Below the pieces are notes generated by a model. That model saw only the letters and a list, made by a program, of their open reading frames with translations. It did not search any database and had not been told where the DNA came from. A DNA stretch of 29,637 nucleotides from an uncultured Lachnospiraceae bacterium (lineage in GTDB: Bacteria; Bacillota; Clostridia; Lachnospirales; Lachnospiraceae), in NCBI GenBank assembly GCA_910588295.1, contig CAJUQO010000042.1, positions 1 through 29,637 of the forward strand, in the 5' to 3' direction. The position numbers were made by a program, and so were the translations under genes. Numbering within the stretch: position 1 is the first letter of the stretch; every line of letters starts with the position of its first letter. Below, one piece after another: positions 23,111 through 29,637 of this stretch.

Positions 23111-24533
23111 CAGAATCCGAGGCTGCCAGATATTCCCCACAAAGCAGCTCTTTGCCATACACCGCGCGGATCCGGTTGGACAAATCCTCATCGGATCGGT
23201 ACAGAACCCGGATATACTCACGGCTGTAGCCGTTCCACCAGATTTGACCGTCCACCTGCACCCTCTCTTCAAAGAGGACTTCCAGCCTGTGCCCGATAAA
23301 GCGGCGGATGTAGTCCGCCCTGTTTTTGCCATGCAATGTCTGGAGAATCTGGCTGCGGGCCGTCTTGACGCTCTCGGGGATCTGCTCCGGCATCGCTGCG
23401 GCTTTCGTCCCCCGGCGGCGGGAGTATTTGAATATATGCGTCTCGTAGAAGGCGATCTTCTCCAGAAAATCCTGGCACTGGACGAATTCTTCTTCTGTCT
23501 CTCCGGGAAAACCCACGATCACATCGGTGGTCAGAGCCGGATCCCCATAAATGTTCCGCAGCAGGGCACATTTTTCCGCATATTCCTCCGCCGAGTAACG
23601 GCGGTTCATCCGTTTCAGGGTAGTATCGCAGCCGCTCTGCAGAGACAGATGGAAATGGGGGCATACCGCAGGTATTTCCTTCAGAGCCGCGATGAAAGGC
23701 TCTGTGATAATGCCCGGCTCCAGAGATCCCAGGCGGATGCGGCGCACCCCCTCAATCCGGCTGACCCGGCGGATCAGTTCCAGCAGACGGACAGCTCCTT
23801 TATCTGATTTTCCGGACGGGTCATGGCCAACGGCTTTTTGTTCCCCTGACGGGTCGTGGCTATCGGCCTTTCCCTCTCCGGAGGGATCGTCTTCATCGGA
23901 GGCCGTCGCCTTCAGATCCACACCGTAGGAACTCAGATGTATGCCCGTCAGCACAAACTCCTGATAGCCCTGGCGGATCAGCCCCTCCACCTCTCGGACA
24001 ACCTCCCCCGGCCTCCGGCTCCGCACGCGGCCCCGGGTATAGGGAATGATACAGTAAGTACAGAACTGGTTGCACCCGTCCTGCACCTTGATGTAGGCCC
24101 GGGTGTGCTCATCGGTCTTTGTGAGGGTGAGCGCCTCGTACTCGTCGGTGCGGCCGATGTCCGTCAGATGGGCCGCCCTCCTTTTATTCGCAAACCAGCC
24201 GTCCAGAATAGCGGCCAGCTCCTTTTTCCTATTATTCCCAATAATCAGATCCACAGACAGATCCTCAAGCATTTTTTCTCCGGCCGCCTGGACATAACAG
24301 CCCGCCGCTACGATCACCGCCTCCGGATTCTGCTTTCTGGCCCTGTGGATCATCTGCCTGGACTTTTTATCCGCCACGTTGGTGACGGAGCAGGTGTTGA
24401 TCACACAGACGTCCGCCGGCTCGCCGAAGGCCACGATCTCATAACCGGCCCCGCGGAGCTGCTGCTGCATAGCCTCTGTCTCATAGGCATTGACTTTACA
24501 GCCTAGATTGTGGAAAGAAACTTTTTTCTTCAT
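23088..24533 (-). CDS. mtaB: tRNA t6A37 methylthiotransferase MtaB
   Basis: A 481-residue radical-SAM methylthiotransferase that turns t6A37 of tRNA into ms2t6A. The UPF0004 domain holds auxiliary-cluster cysteines C12, C48 and C79. The radical SAM motif is C154, C158 and C161 (CNQFCTYC), and a TRAM domain ends the protein. Between SSYG (about 202) and LLELI an acidic insertion of about 35 residues interrupts a loop that is short in relatives. It is made of an 11-residue repeat. I start at 24533 (MKKKVSFHNLGC), where the family begins; an ATG at 24563 with GGGAGG upstream is a real alternative that adds 10 residues. The final codons lie in a palindromic repeat. Divergent from the second HPr-like gene. 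Confidence 0.95.
   Translation of the reverse strand: MKKKVSFHNLGCKVNAYETEAMQQQLRGAGYEIVAFGEPADVCVINTCSVTNVADKKSRQMIHRARKQNPEAVIVAAGCYVQAAGEKMLEDLSVDLIIGNNRKKELAAILDGWFANKRRAAHLTDIGRTDEYEALTLTKTDEHTRAYIKVQDGCNQFCTYCIIPYTRGRVRSRRPGEVVREVEGLIRQGYQEFVLTGIHLSSYGVDLKATASDEDDPSGEGKADSHDPSGEQKAVGHDPSGKSDKGAVRLLELIRRVSRIEGVRRIRLGSLEPGIITEPFIAALKEIPAVCPHFHLSLQSGCDTTLKRMNRRYSAEEYAEKCALLRNIYGDPALTTDVIVGFPGETEEEFVQCQDFLEKIAFYETHIFKYSRRRGTKAAAMPEQIPESVKTARSQILQTLHGKNRADYIRRFIGHRLEVLFEERVQVDGQIWWNGYSREYIRVLYRSDEDLSNRIRAVYGKELLCGEYLAASDSVTVKPQG
23790..23888 (-). repeat. 33-base in-frame tandem repeat inside mtaB
   Basis: Three units of exactly 33 bases encode DPSGEGKADSH, DPSGEQKAVGH and DPSGKSDKGAV; the aspartate codons lie at 23888, 23855 and 23822. 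The multiple-of-three length preserves the frame, so copy number could vary without destroying the enzyme. Confidence 0.85.
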
Positions 24534-24580
24534 ATATAATAGCCCCTTCTGCACAGGATACATAAGGCGCCTCCCACAAT

Positions 24581-24611
24581 GTAACAGTGAAGCCGCTGGC
24601 CGAACTGTTAC
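24581..24611. repeat. GTAACAGT-N15-ACTGTTAC palindrome upstream of mtaB
   Basis: Perfect 8-base arms enclose GAA-GCC-GCT-GGC-CGA, with an inner GCC/GGC stem. Apart from the loop it matches the copy at the 3' end of mtaB, so the gene is bracketed by two copies of one element. The rest of the mtaB-hpr gap holds the promoter of the plus-strand gene. Confidence 0.75.
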
Positions 24612-24650
24612 AAGCCGCTTTAGATTGTTTGGGCTTTTCCTTATTATTCC

Positions 24651-24679
24651 TTGACTTTTTATCCTGTTGACGGTAAGAT
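24651..24679 (+). promoter_or_regulatory. Sigma-A promoter of the second HPr-like gene
   Basis: TTGACT is followed after 17 bases by TAAGAT, about 80 bases before the ATG. The unit is then closed by a strong terminator at 25050, so this is a stand-alone gene. Confidence 0.65.
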
Positions 24680-24757
24680 AAAGATAACCTGAGCGGTTCT
24701 GACCGGATGATCGGAAGACACCGCTGAATTTACATTTTATGGGAGGGTTGCTGTCCA

Positions 24758-24997
24758 ATGAAAACAGTTATTATTTCTCTGAATTCCATTGATAAGGTTA
24801 AATCGTTTGTGAACGACATTTCCAAATTCAATTTCGATTTTGATCTGGTCTCCGGCAGATACGTGATTGACGCAAAATCTATCATGGGCATTTTCAGCCT
24901 TGATCTTTCCAAACCGATTGAACTGAACGTTCACGCCGAGAATGAGAATCTGGACGCCGTCATGGAAAAATTAAAACCGTATCTGATCGAGGAATAA
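24758..24997 (+). CDS. HPr-like protein lacking the active-site histidine (copy 2)
   Basis: A 79-residue HPr-fold protein paralogous to the one at 6254-6478. The two share DLVSGRY, DA-R/K-SIMG and the SxDL segment, so both keep the equivalent of HPr Ser46 (S41) and its hydrophobic surroundings. The GIHARPA phosphocarrier loop is missing; S10 stands where His15 would be. A Crh-like role, with HPrK/P acting on the serine to affect carbon catabolite control, is possible but unproven. GGGAGGG lies about 9 bases upstream. It is monocistronic, with its own promoter and terminator, unlike copy 1, which is in an operon with an amidase. Confidence 0.8.
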   Translation: MKTVIISLNSIDKVKSFVNDISKFNFDFDLVSGRYVIDAKSIMGIFSLDLSKPIELNVHAENENLDAVMEKLKPYLIEE

Positions 24998-25049
24998 AGT
25001 CAGAGAAAAAATCACGTAAATATCCCGCCGCCATGGCTTGAGGGATAAT

Positions 25050-25077
25050 AAGCTCCACCGCAGGGTGGAGCTTTTTT
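25050..25077 (+). terminator. Rho-independent terminator of HPr-like copy 2
   Basis: A 10-base perfect stem AAGCTCCACC / GGTGGAGCTT has a 4-base loop and is followed by TTTT. On the minus strand the tail is ATTAT, so it may also slow the convergent thiI transcript. Confidence 0.92.
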
Positions 25078-25080
25078 ACG

Positions 25081-26262
25081 TTATCCGTCAATTTCAATGA
25101 GCTCCGCCGTGTCCACGGCCTCCTTAAGCATCCCGTCGATCTTCTCCGCCAGATTTTCCTCGGAACGGCGGATCACGTTCAGATTCGGCTTTGTCACCGG
25201 ATGCTTCGCCACAAAAATGGTGCAGCAGTCCTCAAAAGGCTGGATCGACGTCTCGTAGGTGTTGATCTTCAGCGACACGTCCACGATCTCCTGTTTGTCA
25301 AAGCCGATCAGAGGGCGGAACACGGGCATGGTACAGACCTCATTGGTCACGGCCAGGCTCTGAACCGTCTGGCTGGCCACCTGGCCGATGCTCTCCCCCG
25401 TGATCAGCGCCATGGCGCCCTCCTTCCCGGCGATCTCCTCGGCGATCTTCATCATATAGCGGCGCATGATAATCGTCAGCTCGTCGTGGGGGCACTGGTC
25501 GTAGATATAAAGCTGGATATCCGTAAAATTCACCACATGCAGGCGCATGGGGCCGCTATAGCGGGATACCAGGCGGGCCAGATCGACCACCTTGTTCTTC
25601 GCCCGGTCACTGGTATAGGGCGGCGCATGGAAATAGACCGCATCCACCATCACGCCCCGTTTGGCGATCATATAGCCCGCCACCGGGCTGTCGATACCGC
25701 CGGAGAGCAGCAGCATGGCTCTGCCGTTGGTGCCCAGGGGCATCCCCCCCGGCCCTGGAATGATCTCGGAGTACACATAAATATTCTCCCGGATCTCCAC
25801 CCGCAGCAGGATATCCGGATGGTGCACATCCACGGAAAAATCCGGAAAGGCATGGAGGATATCTCCGCCCAGCATACGCCCCAGTTCCATGGAATCCAGA
25901 GGGTATGTTTTCCTGGCCCGCCGCACCTGCACCTTAAAACTCCTGTGCTTGTCGGGATACGTCCGATCCATATAAGCGGCCACACCCTCCGAGAGGCGCT
26001 CATACCCCTCATCCTCCAGAAGCACCACCGGGCAGATCCCTACCACGCCGAAGACGGTCTGCAGCGCCTCCACCGTCTCCTCATAGTCGAACTCCCCCAT
26101 GGCCTGCACATAAATGCGCCCGCTCTCCTTCGTGACGGAAAAACGCCCCTCCACCCTCTTAAGCGTCCGTTTGATCTGGCCCACCAAGGCATCCTCGAAC
26201 AGATACCGGTTCTTACCCTTCACGCCGATCTCCGCATATTTTATCAAAAACATCCGATACAT
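25081..26262 (-). CDS. thiI: tRNA 4-thiouridine synthase ThiI
   Basis: A 393-residue enzyme that adenylates U8 of tRNA and replaces its oxygen with sulfur; some homologues also serve thiamine synthesis. An N-terminal ferredoxin-like/THUMP region (about 1-160) is followed by the PP-loop pyrophosphatase domain with SGGIDS at 187-192. The conserved active-site cysteines are in EDCCTIFVAKHP. The E. coli rhodanese domain is absent, as in Bacillus ThiI, which instead takes sulfur from a dedicated cysteine desulfurase; that gene lies 48 bases upstream. I start at 26262, since the ATG at 26280 lies within the ribosome binding site GGGAGGAAGG. Confidence 0.96.
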   Translation of the reverse strand: MYRMFLIKYAEIGVKGKNRYLFEDALVGQIKRTLKRVEGRFSVTKESGRIYVQAMGEFDYEETVEALQTVFGVVGICPVVLLEDEGYERLSEGVAAYMDRTYPDKHRSFKVQVRRARKTYPLDSMELGRMLGGDILHAFPDFSVDVHHPDILLRVEIRENIYVYSEIIPGPGGMPLGTNGRAMLLLSGGIDSPVAGYMIAKRGVMVDAVYFHAPPYTSDRAKNKVVDLARLVSRYSGPMRLHVVNFTDIQLYIYDQCPHDELTIIMRRYMMKIAEEIAGKEGAMALITGESIGQVASQTVQSLAVTNEVCTMPVFRPLIGFDKQEIVDVSLKINTYETSIQPFEDCCTIFVAKHPVTKPNLNVIRRSEENLAEKIDGMLKEAVDTAELIEIDG

Positions 26263-26310
26263 GTATTTCCTTCCTCCCAAAATCCGCTCTCCCTTAATCC
26301 GTCCTGCCGC

Positions 26311-27462
26311 TCACCGCTTATACCGCCGCAGCATTCCCAAGAGCCCTCCCAATACCTCCAGACAGTACGCGACCTCCTCCTCCGTGGTCGTCTCTGCCAT
26401 ACTGAACCGCACCGTGGATTCCGAGAGTTCCCGGGGCGCATGGATCGCCCGCATGGTAGGGCTGGCATTCCTCTTATGGGTCGAACAGGCCGACCCCGCC
26501 GACACATAGACGCCCCGTTCCTCCAGGGCATGCAAAAGCACCTCGCTGCGCACGCCGGGAAAAGCCGCGCTGACGATATGGGGCGCCCCCTCCTCCAGGC
26601 CCATGCCGTGGATCACAACATTTTCCATAGCCAGAAGTCCTTCGGCCAGCTGCCTTTTCAATCCATACAGATACACCCGCTTCGCCTCAAAATCCTCATA
26701 TGACAATCGGGCCGCCAGACTAAACCCGGCCACCCCCGGCACATTGTCCGTGCCGGAACGCATACCCTGCTGCTGGCCGCCGCCGTGGATCACCGGCACA
26801 AGCTTCACCCGGCTGTCCACATAGAGAAGCCCCACGCCCTTGGGGCCGTGGATCTTATGGCTGCTTGCGGACAGCAGGTCGATGCCCTGCCGTTTCGGAT
26901 AGATCTTATATTTGCCGAAAGCCTGGATCGCGTCCGTGTGGAAATAGGCACGGGGATTTTTCCGGTGCACGCATTCCGCCATAGCCGCGATATCCTGAAC
27001 GGAGCCGATCTCATTATTGACATACATGACCGACGCCAGGATCGTCCGATCCGTGACCGCCTCCGCCAGCGCCCCGGGATCCACCCGCCCCTGCCGGTCC
27101 ACCGAAAGGCGGGTCACCGAGAAGCCCTGCTTCTCCAGATAATCTGCCGGGGCCGCGACGGCCGGATGCTCCATATCCGTCACAATGATGTGGTCTCCCT
27201 CCCTGCGGTTTGCCATCGCCGTGCCGATCAGCGCCCAGTTGTCCGACTCCGTTCCGCCGGAGGTGTAGAAAAGCTCCTTCTCCTGCACTTTGAGAAGCTT
27301 CGCCAGCACCGCCGTGGCCTCTTTTATATATTTCTCTGCCTCCACGCCTTTCCGGTGCATAGACGAGGGATTTCCATAATCCTCCTCCATGGCCCGCATC
27401 ACCAGCTCTCCCACCTCGGGAAACACCTGGGTCGTGGCAGAATTATCCAAATATGCTTCCAT
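26311..27462 (-). CDS. NifS/IscS-like cysteine desulfurase
   Basis: A 383-residue PLP-dependent class V aminotransferase-fold enzyme that takes sulfur from cysteine. The PLP lysine is K203 (SSHKIHGPKG), and the persulfide cysteine is C326 (SAGSACSTH). The start YLDNSATT is standard. I start at 27462 with AAAGGAA upstream; the frame's ATG at 27519 adds 19 unrelated residues. Adjacent thiI makes this the probable dedicated sulfur donor (Bacillus NifZ type) rather than the general Isc or Suf enzyme. No IscU scaffold gene is present. Confidence 0.95.
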   Translation of the reverse strand: MEAYLDNSATTQVFPEVGELVMRAMEEDYGNPSSMHRKGVEAEKYIKEATAVLAKLLKVQEKELFYTSGGTESDNWALIGTAMANRREGDHIIVTDMEHPAVAAPADYLEKQGFSVTRLSVDRQGRVDPGALAEAVTDRTILASVMYVNNEIGSVQDIAAMAECVHRKNPRAYFHTDAIQAFGKYKIYPKRQGIDLLSASSHKIHGPKGVGLLYVDSRVKLVPVIHGGGQQQGMRSGTDNVPGVAGFSLAARLSYEDFEAKRVYLYGLKRQLAEGLLAMENVVIHGMGLEEGAPHIVSAAFPGVRSEVLLHALEERGVYVSAGSACSTHKRNASPTMRAIHAPRELSESTVRFSMAETTTEEEVAYCLEVLGGLLGMLRRYKR

Positions 27463-27528
27463 AAAAAACGTTCCTTTCCACATCGCCGCACCGGCCCATA
27501 CGGGACACAGGGCAGACATACACCCACG

Positions 27529-28266
27529 TCATTCCTCCAGCAGATACATCAGAACAGACAGCACCGCCATCCCCGCCGTCTCCGTGCGCAGGATACGCCT
27601 GCCCAGTGTGATCGGCCGGATCTGACGGGCCGTGGCCTCCTTGATCTCCTCCGGGGCAAACCCGCCCTCCGGGCCGATAAACAGTCCCACACTCTGGCCC
27701 GGACGAATGTTTGAGAAAATTTCTCTCGTATGTCCCATATCCTCTGCCAGTTCATAAGGGACCAAGCGCACATCCAACGTCTCCGCCAAGGCCACGGCAT
27801 CCTTAAAGCGGTGCACCGGAAGAATTTCGGGGATGATCATGCGCTTCGCCTGTTTGGCCGCGCTCTCGGCAATGCCCTGCCAGCGTCTGCGCTTCGCCTC
27901 CTCCTTCTTTCCCTCCAGCCGGACTACGGCCCGTTTCGTAGCCATGGGCACCACCGCATGGACGCCCAGCTCCACGGCTTTCTGAATGATGAACTCCATC
28001 TTGTCACTCTTGGGCAGGCCCTGGAACAGCCAGATCTTTGAGGCCAGCTCCAGCTTGGTCTCCTGGGCATAGAGGATCTCGGCAACCGCCGCCTCTTCTG
28101 TATACGCTTTGATCTGACAGGTATATTCCAGGCTGCCGCCGCAGCTCACGGTGATCTGCTCCCCGGGCTTCATCCGCAGCACGTTGCGGATATGGTTCCG
28201 GTCGGCTCCTTCAATCCGTATCTCATGTTCACCGATCCGGCTCTGATCCACGAAAAAACGATACAT
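27529..28266 (-). CDS. rsmE: 16S rRNA m3U1498 methyltransferase RsmE
   Basis: A 245-residue SPOUT-class SAM methyltransferase that modifies U1498 of 16S rRNA. An N-terminal PUA-like domain (HIRNVLRMKPG) precedes the knotted domain, with characteristic GLFIGPEGGF and LGRRILRTETA motifs. It follows prmA by 50 bases, a pairing conserved in Firmicutes. Confidence 0.97.
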   Translation of the reverse strand: MYRFFVDQSRIGEHEIRIEGADRNHIRNVLRMKPGEQITVSCGGSLEYTCQIKAYTEEAAVAEILYAQETKLELASKIWLFQGLPKSDKMEFIIQKAVELGVHAVVPMATKRAVVRLEGKKEEAKRRRWQGIAESAAKQAKRMIIPEILPVHRFKDAVALAETLDVRLVPYELAEDMGHTREIFSNIRPGQSVGLFIGPEGGFAPEEIKEATARQIRPITLGRRILRTETAGMAVLSVLMYLLEE

Positions 28267-28316
28267 GGCCGCGTTTCACCTCACTTCCCATCCGCAGGCG
28301 GCATGCTGCCGCTCCG

Positions 28317-29273
28317 TCACAGAGGCTTCCTGGCCGTGATCGCCACCCACTCATTTTGGTGGTTGACCTCCAGGATCTCCAGCCCCGCCCGCAAAACAGC
28401 CTGACGGACGCAATCCTCTTTCTCGTCAAGAATACCGGACGTAATATACAGCGCCCCCGGTTTCATATGACGGATCACCACCGGGGTCAGGGCCTCCAGC
28501 ACATCCGCCAGAATATTGGCTGTCACAATATCGTACCGGTCATAGCCGGCCCGATCCTGCACGGAAGGCGTGTCGATGATATTGCCGATCATCATGGTGA
28601 ACTGCCGGTCGCTGATGCCGTTGGCTTCTTTATTTTCCGCCACAGCATTGGCGGAACAGGGATCCAGATCCGTCCCCAGGGCCCGCCGGGCCCCCAGCTT
28701 GATAGCCGCGATAGAGAGAATACCGCTGCCCGTGCCCACGTCCAGCACCTCCATCCCCGGCCGGATATATTTTTTCAGCTGCCGGATCACCAGCTGGGTG
28801 GTCTCATGCATCCCGGTGCCGAAGGCTGTGCCGGGATCGATATGGATGATCAGCCTGTCCCTGTCCTCCTCCTTTACTTCCTCCCAGGAGGGGATGACCA
28901 GGATATCGTCCACATAGAACTGCTTAAAATATTGCTTCCAGTTGTTGATCCAGTCCTTATCCTCGGTCTCCGATGCGGTGATAGCGCCGTCTCCGATATC
29001 CATAAACGCCGACAACTCCTTTAAGGCCCGCCGGACTTCCTTTAATATCTCCGTATAATTTTCATCCTGGTCGAGATAAAAGCTCACATAGGCAATGCCG
29101 TCATCCTCCGGCATGTCCGGCATCATCGCCACAAACATGGACTGCTTGTCCGCCTCGCTCAGAGGCTGCTTATCCTGGATCTCCGCCCCCTGAATACCGA
29201 TCTCCGCCAGTGTGGCGACAATGATATCCTCCGCTTCCGTCCTCGTCCGGATCGTGAATTTATTCCATTTCAT
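28317..29273 (-). CDS. prmA: Ribosomal protein L11 methyltransferase PrmA
   Basis: A 318-residue class I SAM methyltransferase that trimethylates ribosomal protein L11. Its N-terminal substrate-binding domain starts MKWNKFTI. The SAM motif is VLDVGTGSGILSIAA, preceded by GTAFGTGMHETT, with NILADVL as motif IV. I start at 29273; an ATG at 29312 would add 13 residues covering the GGAGG site. It heads the prmA-rsmE-nifS-thiI unit. Confidence 0.97.
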   Translation of the reverse strand: MKWNKFTIRTRTEAEDIIVATLAEIGIQGAEIQDKQPLSEADKQSMFVAMMPDMPEDDGIAYVSFYLDQDENYTEILKEVRRALKELSAFMDIGDGAITASETEDKDWINNWKQYFKQFYVDDILVIPSWEEVKEEDRDRLIIHIDPGTAFGTGMHETTQLVIRQLKKYIRPGMEVLDVGTGSGILSIAAIKLGARRALGTDLDPCSANAVAENKEANGISDRQFTMMIGNIIDTPSVQDRAGYDRYDIVTANILADVLEALTPVVIRHMKPGALYITSGILDEKEDCVRQAVLRAGLEILEVNHQNEWVAITARKPL

Positions 29274-29379
29274 ACTTTTTTGTTTCCTCCCCGCAAATGA
29301 ACGAAAACCCATGGCTGCACGGCACAGACACAGGCCTGTTGAATCATTACGAAACTGTTCCTATTAAAAATGCAGATTC

Positions 29380-29408
29380 ATCATACACGAGTTTGCCAAA
29401 AAAGGCAA
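29380..29408 (-). promoter_or_regulatory. Candidate sigma-A promoter of prmA
   Basis: TTGCCT and TATGAT are separated by 17 bases on the minus strand, about 105 bases before the prmA start. The -35 is half of a small palindrome TTGCC-N6-GGCAA, which could be an operator or the end of the upstream transcript. Confidence 0.5.
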
Positions 29409-29426
29409 TACGCAGCGGAGGAACAA

Positions 29427-29637
29427 TTATGGTTTATCCTGTTCCGGCCGGATATACCGCAGAACCGCCCTGCTCACTCTCCGCGCATACTGCTCCGGCG
29501 TCCCCTTCATCCCTTCCGTGATCCAGTGGTGCAGCAGTAAACTGAACCACTGCCGGCTAAAGCCGGCAGGTTCAATTTGCTTCTGAAGCAGCCTAAAGCT
29601 GTGCCCCCTCAACTTTTTCTTTTCGCCACTACTTTTA
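29427..29637 (-). CDS. C-terminal fragment of a probable TetR/AcrR-family regulator, cut by the window edge
   Basis: An open frame continues from the window edge to a TAA at 29427, giving at least 69 residues. The end, LLLHHWITEGMKG followed by YARRVSRAVLRYI, resembles the last two helices of TetR-family ligand domains, where a WxxEGM segment and a final amphipathic helix are common. No DNA-binding domain is in view, so the family call is tentative. A strong palindrome (29543-29574) lies within the coding region. Confidence 0.45.
   Translation of the reverse strand, partial: KSSGEKKKLRGHSFRLLQKQIEPAGFSRQWFSLLLHHWITEGMKGTPEQYARRVSRAVLRYIRPEQDKP
29543..29574. repeat. GC-rich hairpin inside the partial regulator gene
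   Basis: TGAACC-AC-TGCCGGC and GCCGGCAGGTTCA form a 13-pair stem with a 2-base bulge and a TAAA loop. It has no T-run, so it is not a standard terminator. Confidence 0.6.

Noticed and set aside
24620..24690. A mtaB promoter on the minus strand (TCAACA-N16-AATAAT)
   Set aside because: Only a weak match with a 16-base spacer, overlapping the better plus-strand promoter of the HPr-like gene.
25201..26703. A 500-codon open frame on the plus strand
   Set aside because: It is antisense to thiI and the desulfurase gene, with shadow-type composition and no ribosome binding site that I can support.

Overview
The window looks like chromosomal core DNA from a spore-forming Clostridia species, most likely a fairly GC-rich member of the Lachnospiraceae. 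This is inferred from gene content and order: groES-groEL next to guaB, a CIRCE operator, CodY, a sporulation sigma-K gene, the ireB-ruvX-DUF1292 operon, an RNase J, HPr-like small proteins and strong AGGAGG ribosome binding sites. I see no rRNA, tRNA, CRISPR, transposase, prophage or integrase. All assignments come from reading the sequence; no database search was run.

Layout. (1) 1-3884, plus strand: a sugar-phosphate cassette of an AlsE-like 3-epimerase cut by the window edge and preceded by an in-frame stop, a cupin-type phosphosugar isomerase, a PHP-domain phosphoesterase, a class II aldolase, and a divergent RpiB-family isomerase. (2) 4001-7203, minus: cell-wall genes (a CwlO-like NlpC/P60 endopeptidase and an Amidase_2 amidase) with a DUF2284 protein and an HPr-like protein lacking the phosphorylatable histidine. 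(3) 7209-10926, minus: groES-groEL under a CIRCE operator, then guaB with its own promoter. (4) 11060-16681, minus: comM-dprA-topA-codY; codY is preceded by two CodY-box-like sites, suggesting autoregulation. (5) 16801-17427, plus: sigK without a pro-sequence, overlapping tail-to-tail with the next operon. (6) 17392-23053, minus: ireB-ruvX-DUF1292-rnjA-ylbF-like-short mltG-trmR-trhP, resembling the Bacillus yrzL-yrrK-yrzB-yrrLMNO order with RNase J and a YlbF-like gene inserted. (7) 23088-24997: mtaB (minus) diverging from a second HPr-like gene (plus). (8) 25081-29273, minus: prmA-rsmE-nifS-like-thiI behind a good promoter. (9) 29427-29637, minus: the end of a probable TetR-family regulator.

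The genes form functional groups. There is a dense set of translation and tRNA-modification functions: TrhP and TrmR for mo5U34, the cysteine desulfurase and ThiI for s4U8, MtaB for ms2t6A37, and RsmE and PrmA for the ribosome. RNA turnover (RNase J with a YlbF-like partner), proteostasis (GroESL), nutrient sensing (CodY, and GuaB upstream of GTP) and cell-wall remodelling make up most of the rest. The least explained parts are the sugar-phosphate cassette, the two histidine-less HPr paralogues, a dispersed GTAACAGT/ACTGTTAC palindrome family in the intergenic spaces, and a 33-bp in-frame tandem repeat inside mtaB. Three genes (topA, rnjA, sigK) are best started at TTG codons with strong Shine-Dalgarno sequences.
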